Positions 47,489 through 58,800 of a stretch of 64,000 nt of DNA are shown in pieces (within the stretch, counting starts at the first letter, position 1; each line of letters starts with the position of its first letter). The notes under the pieces are model-generated. The model did not search any database. It was not told where the DNA came from and saw only the letters and a program-made list of their open reading frames with translations. The stretch is from Lantana camara. Its lineage: Eukaryota; Streptophyta; Magnoliopsida; Lamiales; Verbenaceae. Both the position numbers and the translations under genes were made by a program. Location: assembly GCA_037501455.1 (NCBI GenBank), contig CM074858.1:47675001-47739000 (forward strand), written 5' to 3'.

Positions 47489-48192
47489 ATGATATGCATG
47501 AAAAGAAAGAATGAATGAATGAATGAATGTTAATGAATTACACGAGGTGTTGGTTGGAGATAATGCACGCCCACTCGCCGGGACACTAATGACCTTGACT
47601 TAATGTAAATGAATCGTTATAATCCCTTTTGATGATTTCTATTCACCCACTTGGGAAATTCTTTAAAAACCTCATTTGGGATTATAACTTGCATGTGAAT
47701 GTTTAATTACAGTCATATATTATTATGCCCTGCTTTTATACCCACCAGTCCCCTTTGGACTGAACCCGTTTGGCTTTCAGTGGTTTTGTGCAAGTGTCAG
47801 GGGAGCTAGGCGGGATTTCGAGTCTTAGGTCTTGTTTTCGTTTCTAGTCCTTTTGTTTATTGGTCTTACACTCGCATTTTGCACTTGCGATCATTGTATT
47901 TGAATGTTGCTATTGGAGCGTACATGTTTGGAGCCCTAGTGGAATTGGATAAGGTTGTGACTTACTTTTGGAGTTGTGATGCTCATTGTACGTATATATG
48001 ATGTATGTTCGTATATTGCTTCCGCTTTAAAGTTTTAATTTCTGATTTTATGGTTCAAGGGTTAGTCCCGCCTAGCATAGAGTGTGTGTATGTCCCCGTT
48101 CGCCGTGATTTGGCTCGGGTATGGATCGTCCATTTCATATTCGGGCCGGGTCTCGGTGCGGGGGTTGTGACACCTTGCGCTCGGGTGTTACA
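47489..48192 (+). mobile_element. C-family LTR fragment, 3' part (plus strand)
   Basis: It matches the reverse complement of the C LTR end, with landmarks GAGGTGTTGGTTGGAGATAA, TCCCGCCTAGC, TTTCATATTCGGG and TCTCGGTGCGGGGG, and ends CTCGGGTGTTACA at 48192. It is diverged from both C copies. It starts abruptly at the truncated B end, so the junction is a rearrangement rather than a normal insertion. It has an (AATG)n stretch at 47507-47530. Confidence 0.8.
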
Positions 48193-48220
48193 ATAAAAAT
48201 ATGGAACAATTTCCTTCGAT

Positions 48221-48340
48221 GTGTTATACTTTGTAACACGTTCGTAAGAAAGTACAATTGCTCTTAAGTGTTCCTATAATGTGTTATACTTTGTAACACA
48301 TTTATGAGGGAGTACAATTGCTCTTAAGTGTTTGGAGAAT
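48221..48340. repeat. Two 60-bp tandem units in element I
   Basis: Units start at 48221 and 48281 with GTGTTATACTTTGTAACAC and share AGTACAATTGCTCTTAAGTG. Each begins with the inverted repeat TGTTA...TAACA. Several substitutions separate the copies. Confidence 0.85.
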
Positions 48341-48733
48341 TTCCTTTCACTTTTCTATTGCTTCTCTTGAGCCTAGGTCGAATTTTCCCAATAGATGAAA
48401 AGTTCGCCTTTTAGAACAATTATCTCCTTTGGAATCTTAAAACGGATTTTAAAATTCGAAGCCAGTCAGAGTGGTTAGGACTTTAGTCAACTTATTTGAC
48501 TCAAGGATGGATACTAATAGGTCACATTTCAACTTGTAGACAATCACAGAACTACAACCTAATGCTAAGTAGAGAAAATGTGATCATATTGAATAATAAT
48601 GTAACACATAGGATTAGGTCTTTTATCATATGTGACTCCCACTGTTTTTAGAAGGTTTATAAATCCCAAACGACCTTAGAAGAAACTTGCTTTCTTAGTG
48701 GGTACTAGGATTCCAAGCATTCTTAGTTTTGGA

Positions 48734-49058
48734 CCCACGACTCGTGAGACATCCAAAGGTCTAAGAATCTTTAGGTAGGTACGAAATTGCCAATTCCATC
48801 TCTATGGAATTCCTAGTAATGTTTTTGTATCACTGATCTTTCAATCGTGGACCCACGACTCGTGAGACATCCATATCTACTTCAGTGTTGAGCAGAACCC
48901 ATCAATCATAAGATCTCAATCAAACTTAGTCCGGAACGCCCACGACTCGTGAGACATCACCCATTCTAAAATGATCAAAAAATATCAACCACCTAAGGTG
49001 ATCAATCAAGAAACTAAGATTTAATAGGCTGCACTAATTACCCCACGACTCGTGAGAC
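48734..49058. repeat. Four dispersed copies of CCCACGACTCGTGAGAC
   Basis: Identical 17-mers lie at 48734, 48852, 48939 and 49042. Each holds the near-perfect palindrome CACGACTCGTG (5-bp arms, one central base). The sequence between copies is unrelated. Spacing is 118, 87 and 103 bp. Confidence 0.93.
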
Positions 49059-49721
49059 AGTAATTAGCTTACCTACTAACTCTTAAATCCTATTGATGGA
49101 ATGCTAGGAATTTTATTACCATAATAGAATACCTATTTATTCGAAAGTTGCTCAATATTTTAAGTAGGGATTTTCGAATTAACCGGAGAGTTATCCGGTT
49201 TGGACCTCACCAACATGTACAGTTATCCATTTTTAATTGTCTTGATTAATGCAGTTTCACATAAAATGCATCACAGAAGCAATTAGCATATAGCATATCC
49301 TAGCATGATACTAATATGAGATGATCATGGGTATCCTATCTTATGTGCAATTATGGGAGCCACTCCATAATTGCTAGTTCTAACATATATGTCACATAAG
49401 ATAGTTCATATCACATATGGTTATAGAATTTAATGGAAAGCCCTATCTATTACATTAATAGTAACCCTCCTAAACATTTTGAAAGGCCTTCTCTTATGGA
49501 CACCGTTCTTCAAGTGTTCCTTGTGGATCCTTCTTGCTCCTTGGGTGCTTGTCTCCAAAATGAAAAGAAGAATCCTCACTTCCTAAGTTCTACTCTCTTA
49601 ACATAAAGTAATATGGCTCAATTTTCATATTGACCATAGACAAATACACGGGGCATACACCGGCCCAAAAACAATAACAAGGAACTCCACATAATAGACA
49701 CATAACAGTACGTACATAAGT

Positions 49722-49772
49722 AGGGCTCCAACCCCAATTGAAATAATGCAACTATGGGGCTCCAACCCCAAT
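49722..49772. repeat. Two copies of GGGCTCCAACCCCAAT
   Basis: Copies begin near 49723 and 49757 and differ at the following TTGAAAT or CGAAAT. The core GGG...CCC can pair around CTCCAAC. This is a minor repeat of element I. Confidence 0.75.
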
Positions 49773-50176
49773 CGAAATCATCCATGTGCATAAATTAAAA
49801 CATTCATAAGACTAACCCATGATCACCTAAACTAGCATAATCCGCTTGAAATTTAAATTTACCAATTAAATTTAAAATTCCCTTGACTTCAAGTTACAAC
49901 TAACTTAAGTAATTTGAATATTAGTTCATTATTCAAGAATTTATTCAAAATCGAATTCGGATCATGACAAAACTAGATTAATTTCTAAAATTAAATTTTT
50001 ATCAAAATATCATTCAAAGTGATCTATTAATTTTCTCGAAAAATAGGAACTTGACTTTAATTCACAAAATCCCAAATTTTATAATTATTTCAAATAAATA
50101 ATTTTTATAAAATTAAAATCAAAATTTAAAATAAAATCAGATTTTACAAAACGGGATTTTTCAAAACTGGAAAAAC

Positions 50177-50375
50177 ACGAAATGAAAATGGGCCCAGAAC
50201 AGCACGCGCAAGGCGCGTGGCCGCCACCCGTAAGCGCTCGCGCAAGCAGGCAACACCGCGCACACAGCCCGCGCGGCTGTGCAGGCGCTCCGGCAGTGCT
50301 GGGCAGAACAGCGCGACAGCGACGCGCGGCGGGTTGCGGTGGAGCGGGGCGGCAAGCGTGCGTAATCCCACGCGC
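50177..50375. other. GC-rich patch in element I
   Basis: About 200 bp is dense in GCGC, CGCG and CpG while the flanks are strongly AT-rich. It lies 270-480 bp from the PBS, so it would be in the 5' leader of the I transcript. Overlapping ORFs on both strands here are a by-product of GC content. No protein family is recognised. Confidence 0.7.
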
Positions 50376-50643
50376 GAAATGAACCCGTTCCGATTCTCAT
50401 TTCATAATTTTAGCAAATTCAATCAATCCAATTTCGAATTAAAACCGTTCCCAACAATCCAGATTAAAACTGCTTAAAAACCAGATTAAAACGAAAACAG
50501 ATTTTCATTAATTTTCAAGAAACAGTTTAGATCCGACAGATTCGTTTTCAAACAAAAAACAAGAATACATAATTATCATCAAAATTTAAGAATTTTCTAT
50601 CAAAATTGAAAGCAGTAACGTTTTGAAACGAAAGTTGCAAGGT

Positions 50644-50656
50644 GGCTCTAATACCA
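50644..50656 (-). promoter_or_regulatory. Primer-binding site of element I
   Basis: The minus strand reads TGGTATTAGAGCC, a one-base variant of the initiator-tRNA-Met complement. It lies 3 bp from the LTR edge at 50659. Confidence 0.85.
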
Positions 50657-50658
50657 CT

Positions 50659-52726
50659 TGTTGGAAAACAGCAGGGTAAAAGCAGCGGAAGTTTAAAAAA
50701 TTTTCCAAAAGGGATCGTGATCTTGTAGTGTTCGTTTCAAAACTTATGGGATATCAAGAAACTTACAACAATTGAAGCTTTCTTGAAACGTTTTGAGCCG
50801 CCCTCAAACATTCCTCTTGCAGCATGAATTCCCCGTTTCTTGATCGATTCTTTCTTCGAGATTCCAAAGTAGAAATCCTCTAGAGTATTAATCCACACCA
50901 ACCTAGATTCAAATCATGTTAGTGAGGATGCTAGTACTATAACATTCTTATTAAAGAAACAGAAACGAGAAAAAGAGAGCAAGAGAATTATCCCCAAAAT
51001 TCCATGAAGGTTGAACATGATCTCCAAATCACGTGTAAGCCAAATTTTCGAACCGCATGTCTTATTTATAGGGTATGGTTCAAAATCCTAAACTCTTGTA
51101 GGAGATGGTCTCCTAGTTTGACTTTTCTTCTATTATTTCTTTCTCTCCAAGTAAATAATATCTCATCTAAAATAAGATATTTATTTTTCTAGAAAAAGAG
51201 CCCCTAACTAATTTAGGAATATTTAATTATTCTAGTAATAATTAAATATCTTATCCTAATAATATTTATTCTAATCATATTAGAATTAATACTTTAGAAT
51301 AATAAAATAGAAGATATTTATTTATTTCTTTATTCTAATCAAATTAGAACAAGTAAATAATTAAATACTTAGAATTAATTCTACAATTAATTCTTTCAAG
51401 GGTTTAGAATTAATTCACTAATTAATTCTAACAGACTAAAATTAGTTCTCCAATTAATTTTATTCTGGCTATATAAAATTAATTATATTTAGGGGTTTAT
51501 AATAAATTCTCCAATTAATTATATCATGGCTTTATAATTGATTCACTAATTAATTATATTTGGGCTTGATAATTAATTAACACATGATCCAATTCCTCAA
51601 ATGGATCACACCTCCCAAACCATGCTCTCGATCCACACATGTACTTTACACTGTGGTCTCGTTTAGATCAGTTATTTGATCTCTCCATAATACCCTTTGA
51701 ACCCGGTATTTGTGTGTGACCCTCTAGGATCAATTTCATTTAGCAGTGAGCCTAATTAATTAATACACTTTATTAATTAATTACCTCACAGATCACACGA
51801 CTATAGTCTAGCAACAGTTGTGTGACCCCTACCCGAAATGTAAATGTATATTCGAAAGAACCTTTCAGTCAATGACATCATGTGGGGTACGATCCTCCTA
51901 CCATCCTATCTCTCGATTAAGATCTAGGGCATGGGAATATCCAAAGCCCTACTAATCTTAATCTTAAAGCAAAGTTCCCTTCATACTCCATTTGATCTCA
52001 ATCCAAGAAAACCCCATTTTCTTGATGTCTTGATCTAACCACCTTGCGCAAGGATTTTAGGATGGAACACGAATGACTTGTGTAATAAGAGATCATCTTG
52101 CCTACAGGAAGTGTAGGTCCTTTATTGATTCCAACAATTCTCATATGCCACTCGTGTAATCCCAACATAGGCCGTAGTTCAGGTGTCTATATGGCGACAC
52201 CCTTTTGAGCCTATATCAAAGATTACAGAGTTAGCTCATATGAGACAATGTGGAATCTCAAGTCTAAGGATTAATTGCTCGCATCATTTAGATGTGAGAT
52301 ATTTCCTAATCTGGAAGTTCTAGTAACGTCCTTTCCCATTTAGGAATCTTCTCACGCGGGGCACTCTTAGTGAACTTGTTCTTACAACAAGCACCCTTAT
52401 GTATTGTGTACGCATCAACTTATGCACTTTACACCCCATGAAATAGGATGATCCTTCTTAAGGACACAACTACGCAAGCAAGTCTCAACAGAGGCAAGGT
52501 CGACACTCCCACTGTCTATCGGCTTCATTGACTTGGAGAAGTTTCTAATCCTCGCCTATGGAGTTAAGAACTTGTTTCATGTGTCATTCCCATAATGACA
52601 AAGTTCTTAACGACCTCATCGGATTAGGGGAGTTCGATTACAATCATTCGTATATTATTCAAAGATTGTCTCTGATATAGGGAAAGTCCCAAAGCATAAC
52701 AGCTTTCTAGGGCACTATTCCCAACA
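50659..52726 (-). mobile_element. Element I, 5' LTR (2.07 kb)
   Basis: On the minus strand it starts TGTTGGGAATAGTGCCC (right edge) and ends CTGTTTTCCAACA (left edge), with TGTTGG...CCAACA inverted ends. A PBS abuts the left edge. Its ends differ from the TGTAAC-type gypsy LTRs nearby, and such ends are common among copia-type and large non-autonomous plant elements, but without pol the superfamily is open. AATTAATT-rich repeats fill 51220-51590. There is no coding sequence. Confidence 0.8.
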
Positions 52727-53182
52727 AAATCATCCTCTCTAAAAATCTTGACATATATCCTGGAAGTGTATTGCCTGAAACCTTTAGCACACTTCCCTGA
52801 AAGTTAAGGGCGGTAGAAGCTTTAAGGATAGGGAATACCCGTGTCTAGCTTCATCCATTACCCAGAAATTCTTAACAATTGATAAACAAAACAAATCCCC
52901 ATAACAAACCGTTATGATGATTGACAGATAGAGAGATAAAGCAGAGGAGAGAGAGTGAATGTGAGTAAATGATTTTTACTAAACTTACGCAACAAACACA
53001 CCTTTCCAATCTATAAGAGCATGAAATGCTACTACAATGCACGTACATCTACACACCAATAACAAGACTGCAAGTGTCTAGCTATAACAAATAAAAAAAT
53101 GTGAAATAAAATGACTTAAAACAAGTCCACACTTTTATAAGTAGTAAATGTCTGACTCTGCTCCAAATGACATCGTCTTCCG
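52727..53182. other. Unassigned spacer
   Basis: About 450 bp has no ORF, repeat or LTR edge that I can support. Part may be the 3' untranslated region of the chromovirus whose polyprotein tail follows on the minus strand. Confidence 0.4.
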
Positions 53183-53657
53183 AGCCATTACTCCATCTGT
53201 TAATATGACGACATTCTTCTTAATAAAAGTGTATCGCAGCTTGATAAAGCGTAATCCACGAACTCCATTTTTATCCAACCCATCACTATCTCCAGGTTTG
53301 CTTAACTCCATTTGCATCACATGCATAGCATTGGCCCCCTCATGATTCTAGGTTTGTCCCCAAGCTTCCAAATCAGGAAACTGATGGATAATGGGATAAA
53401 TATCTTCCCAAGGTGCTTCACTCTCTGGAAGATGAGACCATTGTACTAAGAGTTGAGTGACGACACTGTTATTCCTTTTAATCATCCTTCTTGCTAAAAC
53501 TTTGACAAGTTTAAGGATGATTTGTGCTTTCTCATCAAAAGGCGGTAATGTGTTAGTGACTTTATCCATGTTGCCAACCCTGACTTTTAATACTGAAACA
53601 TGAAACATTGGATGTATTCTTGCTTCAGGTAGAATTTTCAATTTATAGGAAATAACT
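53183..53657 (-). pseudogene. Chromovirus polyprotein C-terminus, truncated (minus strand)
   Basis: Read on the minus strand from 53657, it encodes the last part of a gypsy pol: YKLKILPEARIHPMFHVSVL (end of integrase), then a chromodomain-like segment (LARRMIKRNN, LVQWSHLPESEAPWED, FPDLEAWGQ). A TAG at 53348-53350 interrupts, and the same frame stays open beyond it to about 53183 with a tail I cannot assign. Only about 150 codons of a pol that is normally over 1000 codons remain. The upstream edge coincides with the TG-start of a possible LTR (J), so insertion of J probably separated it from the rest. Confidence 0.85.
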
Positions 53658-54636
53658 TGTGACGCACCAAAATTCAATATTAAAGGGACAGGTAAATATA
53701 TAAAAAAATAAAATAAGAAGATGGATCGATTGGATTATGTGTTAGTTGCTTTAATTGTGCTTAAAGTGCTTTTTGTGATCAATTTGATTTAAATGTGCAT
53801 TAAATTTTTGTAAATATGTTTATCAAATTATTTAATTGATTTAATATGCTAAGATGTGTAGAATGTGTGTGCATATATGTTTAATTATGTATTACGTATT
53901 TATATGTATTAATTAGCATTCTTAAGTCTTTTATTTATCTATTTAAATTCAAATAATGTGAATAGTACATGTGTGTGCAAGAAAGGTGTTCAAGTGTGTG
54001 CAGAGATTTAGTGTGTGTGAGTCATATATGATGAGTATGCATAATATTTATTAATTATAATGACTAATTATATGAATCATCTAAACATTGTTATTCGTCA
54101 AAATTATGATTTAATGCTATCTTTGGCCAAATTTCATTTTGACCCCAATTAATTGCAAAACGACCCCTAAGCATTTTAAATGTAATTTAAAGAAAACTTT
54201 CAACATTCTTTCTTCTCTAACATTTGAAATCACGTACAAAAAGGGAAGAGAAGGGATGTCATTGTTCATCCACCACATTCAGGAGTTTGGAGTTCAAATC
54301 TCCAATTTGTACATAAAAGCTTGAGTTCTTGCATCTTCATCTACACTTAAAGTAGTTCAACCATTTAAATTTCTCTTTTCATAACTTGATCATGGAATAG
54401 CTGAAACTTATGTGATTAGGGTTATATGTTTGTTGGCTATCTTGATGAAATCATACAAATTTTGCTATGTTCAACATGCTTCTTACTCCTTCTTTGATTC
54501 TATAGAAGTTTGTTTGAATTCTTGATTATGTGACAGTGTGAACCCTAGGTATTTTATGAATTGAGCTATGAATTATTATCAAACCTATGTCAATGGGGGA
54601 AATTAGTTGAAAAAGGCATGCTTAAGTGATTTAGTG
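53658..54636 (+). mobile_element. Element J, possible LTR start (plus strand)
   Basis: TGTGACGCACC at 53658 resembles the TGTAACGCCCC start of gypsy LTRs here, and it begins exactly where the chromovirus frame ends. The following 979 bp is non-coding, with an LTR-like AT-rich U3 and a leader-like stretch (54180-54350). It ends where LTR H begins. No partner LTR, PBS or polypurine tract is present. Confidence 0.45.
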
Positions 54637-55881
54637 TGTAACGCCCCGATTTTTATTTACTAATTTCTCGCGTTCATTATAATTTTATAAATTATATTTC
54701 CACATATTTACATGGAAATCTATGAATTCATATCATCTTGAGAGTTTCTTGCATGACTTGGAAATAATTGTTACGTGAATTAATTGCCAAATTATCCTTA
54801 TGTGATCGTTCTTCTAAATTTAAGGACCAAACTGTATAAGTATTTCTTGGACCGAAGTGAGTAAAATTGTAGGAATGGAACTTGATTACATGAATTTAAA
54901 TAGTTTAGGGATTTATGTGCAATATGTAATGAATCACACATATTCATGCAAGACCTTGGTGTATATCTTGTATCATCTCATTTCTTCCATTACATTTCAT
55001 TTCATTCAAGAGATAAAATCACACACACTTTCACACACTCAATATCGGTATTTACACTAAGGAAGAGAAGGAGGATTTCACCATAATTCAAGCTAGATTT
55101 TAAGGAATTGTGGGGCTAGGATCATCAATATCATCATATCTTCATCTTACCCTTTCTTCTTGGATTCAAGGTATAACTTAGGAATTTGATGAATCTCTTG
55201 AGTTGTGATTGAGTAGGGTTTATGGAGTAATTGGCGAATTCTTGCATGTTTGGTGCTAGAAGCATGTTTAGGATCATAAGGGATTTAACTTGCATGAATA
55301 TCTTGGTGTATATGAAAGTTGGAAACATGTATGTATATATGGGGTTTTCATGATTGATTTTAGTACTTTGATATATATTTCATGGTTTATTTGTTTTATG
55401 CTTGAAGTATAATGTGTATTTGATGTAACTAAGTGATTGTTATGGAGTGAATTTGCTAGGATTGTTGGTTTTGTGTTTTTTTGGCTCGAATCCCCTGTTT
55501 TTCTCCTGCCGCGCAGCAGGTCGCTCCGGCTACCCAATTTTAGCCAAGTTTCGAGATTTTGAAAAATTGGAGGAAAATTCGACAAAAATAGGTGGTCACG
55601 ACCGCGACCATTTTATGAAGGAAAATGGTCGTGACCGCGACCCATGCTTTTTCTGCATAAATATGTAATTTTCAAAGTATAATTTCATGGTTTTCTTGGT
55701 TTGTTTCCGGCATGAACACTTCATTGATATGTCATATGATGCATGATATTATGTGTATCAATTATATTGTGATATTTCATGCTTAAGCCCCATAGGGGAG
55801 GTTTGTATAATATCTTATACTTTGATTTATACCTTGGTTTCTTGATCCTTGCTACATTATTTGATAGAGTGAATATGTTTA
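54637..55881 (+). mobile_element. Element H, LTR start, interrupted by C (plus strand)
   Basis: It begins TGTAACGCCCCGATTTT, like the E LTR start, then diverges. It is non-coding, with a leader-like part near 55030-55170 and a GC-rich dyad near 55594-55642 placed as the palindrome arrays are in A and E. It stops at the left edge of element C and would continue beyond the right window edge. Confidence 0.7.
55594..55642. repeat. Paired GGTCRYGACCGCGACC motifs in the H LTR
   Basis: GGTCACGACCGCGACC (55594-55609) and GGTCGTGACCGCGACC (55627-55642) are near-palindromic direct copies 33 bp apart. In addition CGACCATTTT and AAAATGGTCG form a perfect 10-bp inverted repeat (55604-55613 and 55621-55630) with a 7-base loop. 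Confidence 0.85.
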
Positions 55882-58800
55882 TGTAGCACCCGAGCGCAAG
55901 GTACCACATCCCCCGCACCGAGACCTGACCCGAATATGAAACGGGCAATCCATACCCGAGCTAAATCACTGCGAACGTGGACATACACACTCGCTAAGCT
56001 AGGCGGGAACTAACTTTCGCAACCAAAGAGACAACAAAACAGAAAGAATACCAATGCGGAAGCAACATACATCCATCAATAATAGGATAAGCAAATAACA
56101 ACGGGTTCAACTAGCATAGGTACCTAATCCCGAAAATCAATAAAATCATAGCACTTAAATTATGGTTTCTTATAAACTCATACATAATTCATGATAGTGG
56201 TAACAATCAATACCAAATCTTACAACCTCCAACTTAACCAAATCATGGTTCGATATGCAGATGAACAGACTCTGACTTAACCGAAAGACTAACTAAACTG
56301 GACTTCCCACCTAGCACTCCAAACCTGCAGAATACTGAAAACAATCCGGGTTCAGTCTGTACGACACTGGTGGGTATAAAACGAGGCATAAGTAACATAT
56401 ACAACATTATTTAAACAATCACATGCAAGTTATAATCCCAAATGAGGTTTTTAGAGAATTTCCCAAGTGGGTGAGATAAATAAGTCATCAAAAGGGATTA
56501 TAACGTTCATTTTTCATTAAGTCGTTTGTGGCGTGCATTATCTCCAACCAACACCTCATGTAGTTCATTGAAACATTCTTTCTTTCTTTCTTTCATTCAT
56601 GCATAACATTCTTTTGTGCACATTCATAAACATTTACACCTTCTTCCTCCCGGTGATGGCCGGGTGATCGGCCCAAACCATCCATTCATTGACCAAAAGG
56701 GGAACATGACTCCCCAGATGGCACTCAGCGTCCATTCCTCGCTAACTCCGAATGAGGTCCGGCTACGCCGTTCATTGGTGGGACTAGTGTGAGGGTTCAC
56801 CGTCAGCCCATGCCTCCTCGGGTCACCACTCACACCAAGTCCCTGGGCCCCATTCTGTGCATAACATTCATTCTTTTCTCACCAAAACATTCGGTAGGTT
56901 CATAAAAGAAAGGCTTTACTTTTAAAATCATTGACCCTTGCAAACGACTCTATATACAAATAAACTTTTGGCTGAAATCTTTACACATTGGGAGTATAGA
57001 GGGTCATTAACTAAATAGAAGAGAAACCCACCTGGACACCTCTTACCAACAATACCAAGAAGAAAAAGGAGACTCGAAAGTGTCTTATGAACCTGGCATC
57101 TCCGCCCTGGAGAAAACTGTACAAAAGACGACGTAACGTGTTCGTGAGACTCAAGACCCCAAATGAACCATATATGACGCACGACAATGCATTAACGTGA
57201 TATGAGATGCATAAGGAGTAACAACATGTTATGAAAATATTCATGTACACAATTAATGCCTTAAAAACACATAAACGAACAATTCATTCAAGTACCTTCA
57301 AGAATTGAAAGTATCATACTCATTTGTTTCATATCATTTCACGAATCATGCCAAGTCGAGTCAATCGATCAAATTCAATCAGTAAACGAAGGTTTCACGT
57401 TCAGTCATTTCGTAATCCATAGTACTTTAAGTCAAGAATTCTAAATAACAATTTATAAATTAAACAAATTATAGGCATTCAAATCATTCCATAAATTAAA
57501 TCTATAATTCCTAGCATAACATTCTACAATTTAAAGGTCACACTTAATGAAATAATATCATACTATTTAAATCATTAAATAATAGCACATAAATTTCATA
57601 TTAATTCAATATATGTCATACCACTTTAGTCTTATAATTTCATTTCAATTTAATATTAGGATTCCACAATTTGATTAACAAGACATTAAATTTCCAATTA
57701 AATTAGAAGATACTATACATATTTATATATATATATAATATGCATACACATATATATTTACATAATTACCCACACCTAGCTTATATATATTTATATATAA
57801 TCCACGTACACCACAAAACAAATGCATGCACTAACATAATTATGCTATATACATGCACTCATGCATTCCCGTAGCAGCACATGCACAAGAAATTCATGCA
57901 ACACCTTAATCAAATGCATGCACTGTATATACATTTGATATATATATTACTCATTTTACATGCACACAATCAATCACAGATTCAAATTCAATTGTTTACA
58001 TGTTGCTCCAGTCATTTAAACACAGCTTTCCTTTACCAAGCACAAACCAACAACTATATATACATATAAACACACAAATATACATGTAAATACATAAGAT
58101 TTCATGCAGCTAACATCAAAATACATAACGCAGTCCTACACCCCACAATTCAACATGCAGCAGCAGCATGCTATATATACATATACACGCACAATGACAG
58201 TAGAAACAAAAGAAAAAGGAACTGCAGCAAAGAAGGAAGGGAAGAAGACGCAGCAGCAGCTCACTACAAAGCTTCTTTCCGCGCCCCCCCCCCCCCCCCC
58301 CCCCCCCCCCCGCGCGTTTAAAAGCAAGAAAAACGCAGTAGCAACCAAGGCTAACATTCAGCAGCAAAACATACCCAAGAACTCCCACAAATTGGCTGAT
58401 AATAGACAGCAATGAAGCAAGGAAAAGAGCAGCAGCTGACAGCAATGTTTCAGGCCAAAAGCAGGGGATAAACAGAAGGAAAACAGAGCAACAACCAATC
58501 CATTCCTTAGGCAACATGATCAGGTATGTTTGTGCAGCAAACAAGGCAAAAATGAGCAGCAAATGACAGCAAAATGAGTCCCAAACGCAGCAGCAGCAGT
58601 ACATCGAGAGAGAGGAAGAATCCAGTCCCATTTCATGAAATTTCTTAACAAGTTCATTAAGGTTAACTCTTTTAATAGCCAACAATCACAAAATGCATGA
58701 TCATGAATGAAATAAGGGAGTTAAGATCATCACTTTCAAGCTTTAAAATAACTAAAAGCATCAAGGAATGCATGAGATCAATAATATGGCACTAAACCTA

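Larger units (their letters stand above)
48193..50658 (-). mobile_element. Element I, internal region (minus strand, non-coding)
   Basis: About 2.5 kb lies between the C-family LTR fragment and the I LTR. No gag-pol motif is visible on either strand. It carries a tandem pair of 60-bp units, four dispersed CACGACTCGTG motifs, a repeated GGGCTCCAACCCCAAT and a GC-rich patch. The PBS at its right end makes it the 5' part of a minus-strand element. It is probably a large non-autonomous derivative; its left end is lost. Confidence 0.6.

Noticed and set aside
50144..50477. Four overlapping Arg/Ala-rich ORFs
   Set aside because: They are by-products of a GC-rich patch poor in stop codons, with no family match and no consistent strand.
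58116..58685. 189-codon minus-strand ORF, rich in Cys, Leu and Phe with a glycine run
   Set aside because: It lies in the C LTR over GCAGCA-rich sequence and a C homopolymer. The composition follows from the repeats, and no domain is recognisable.
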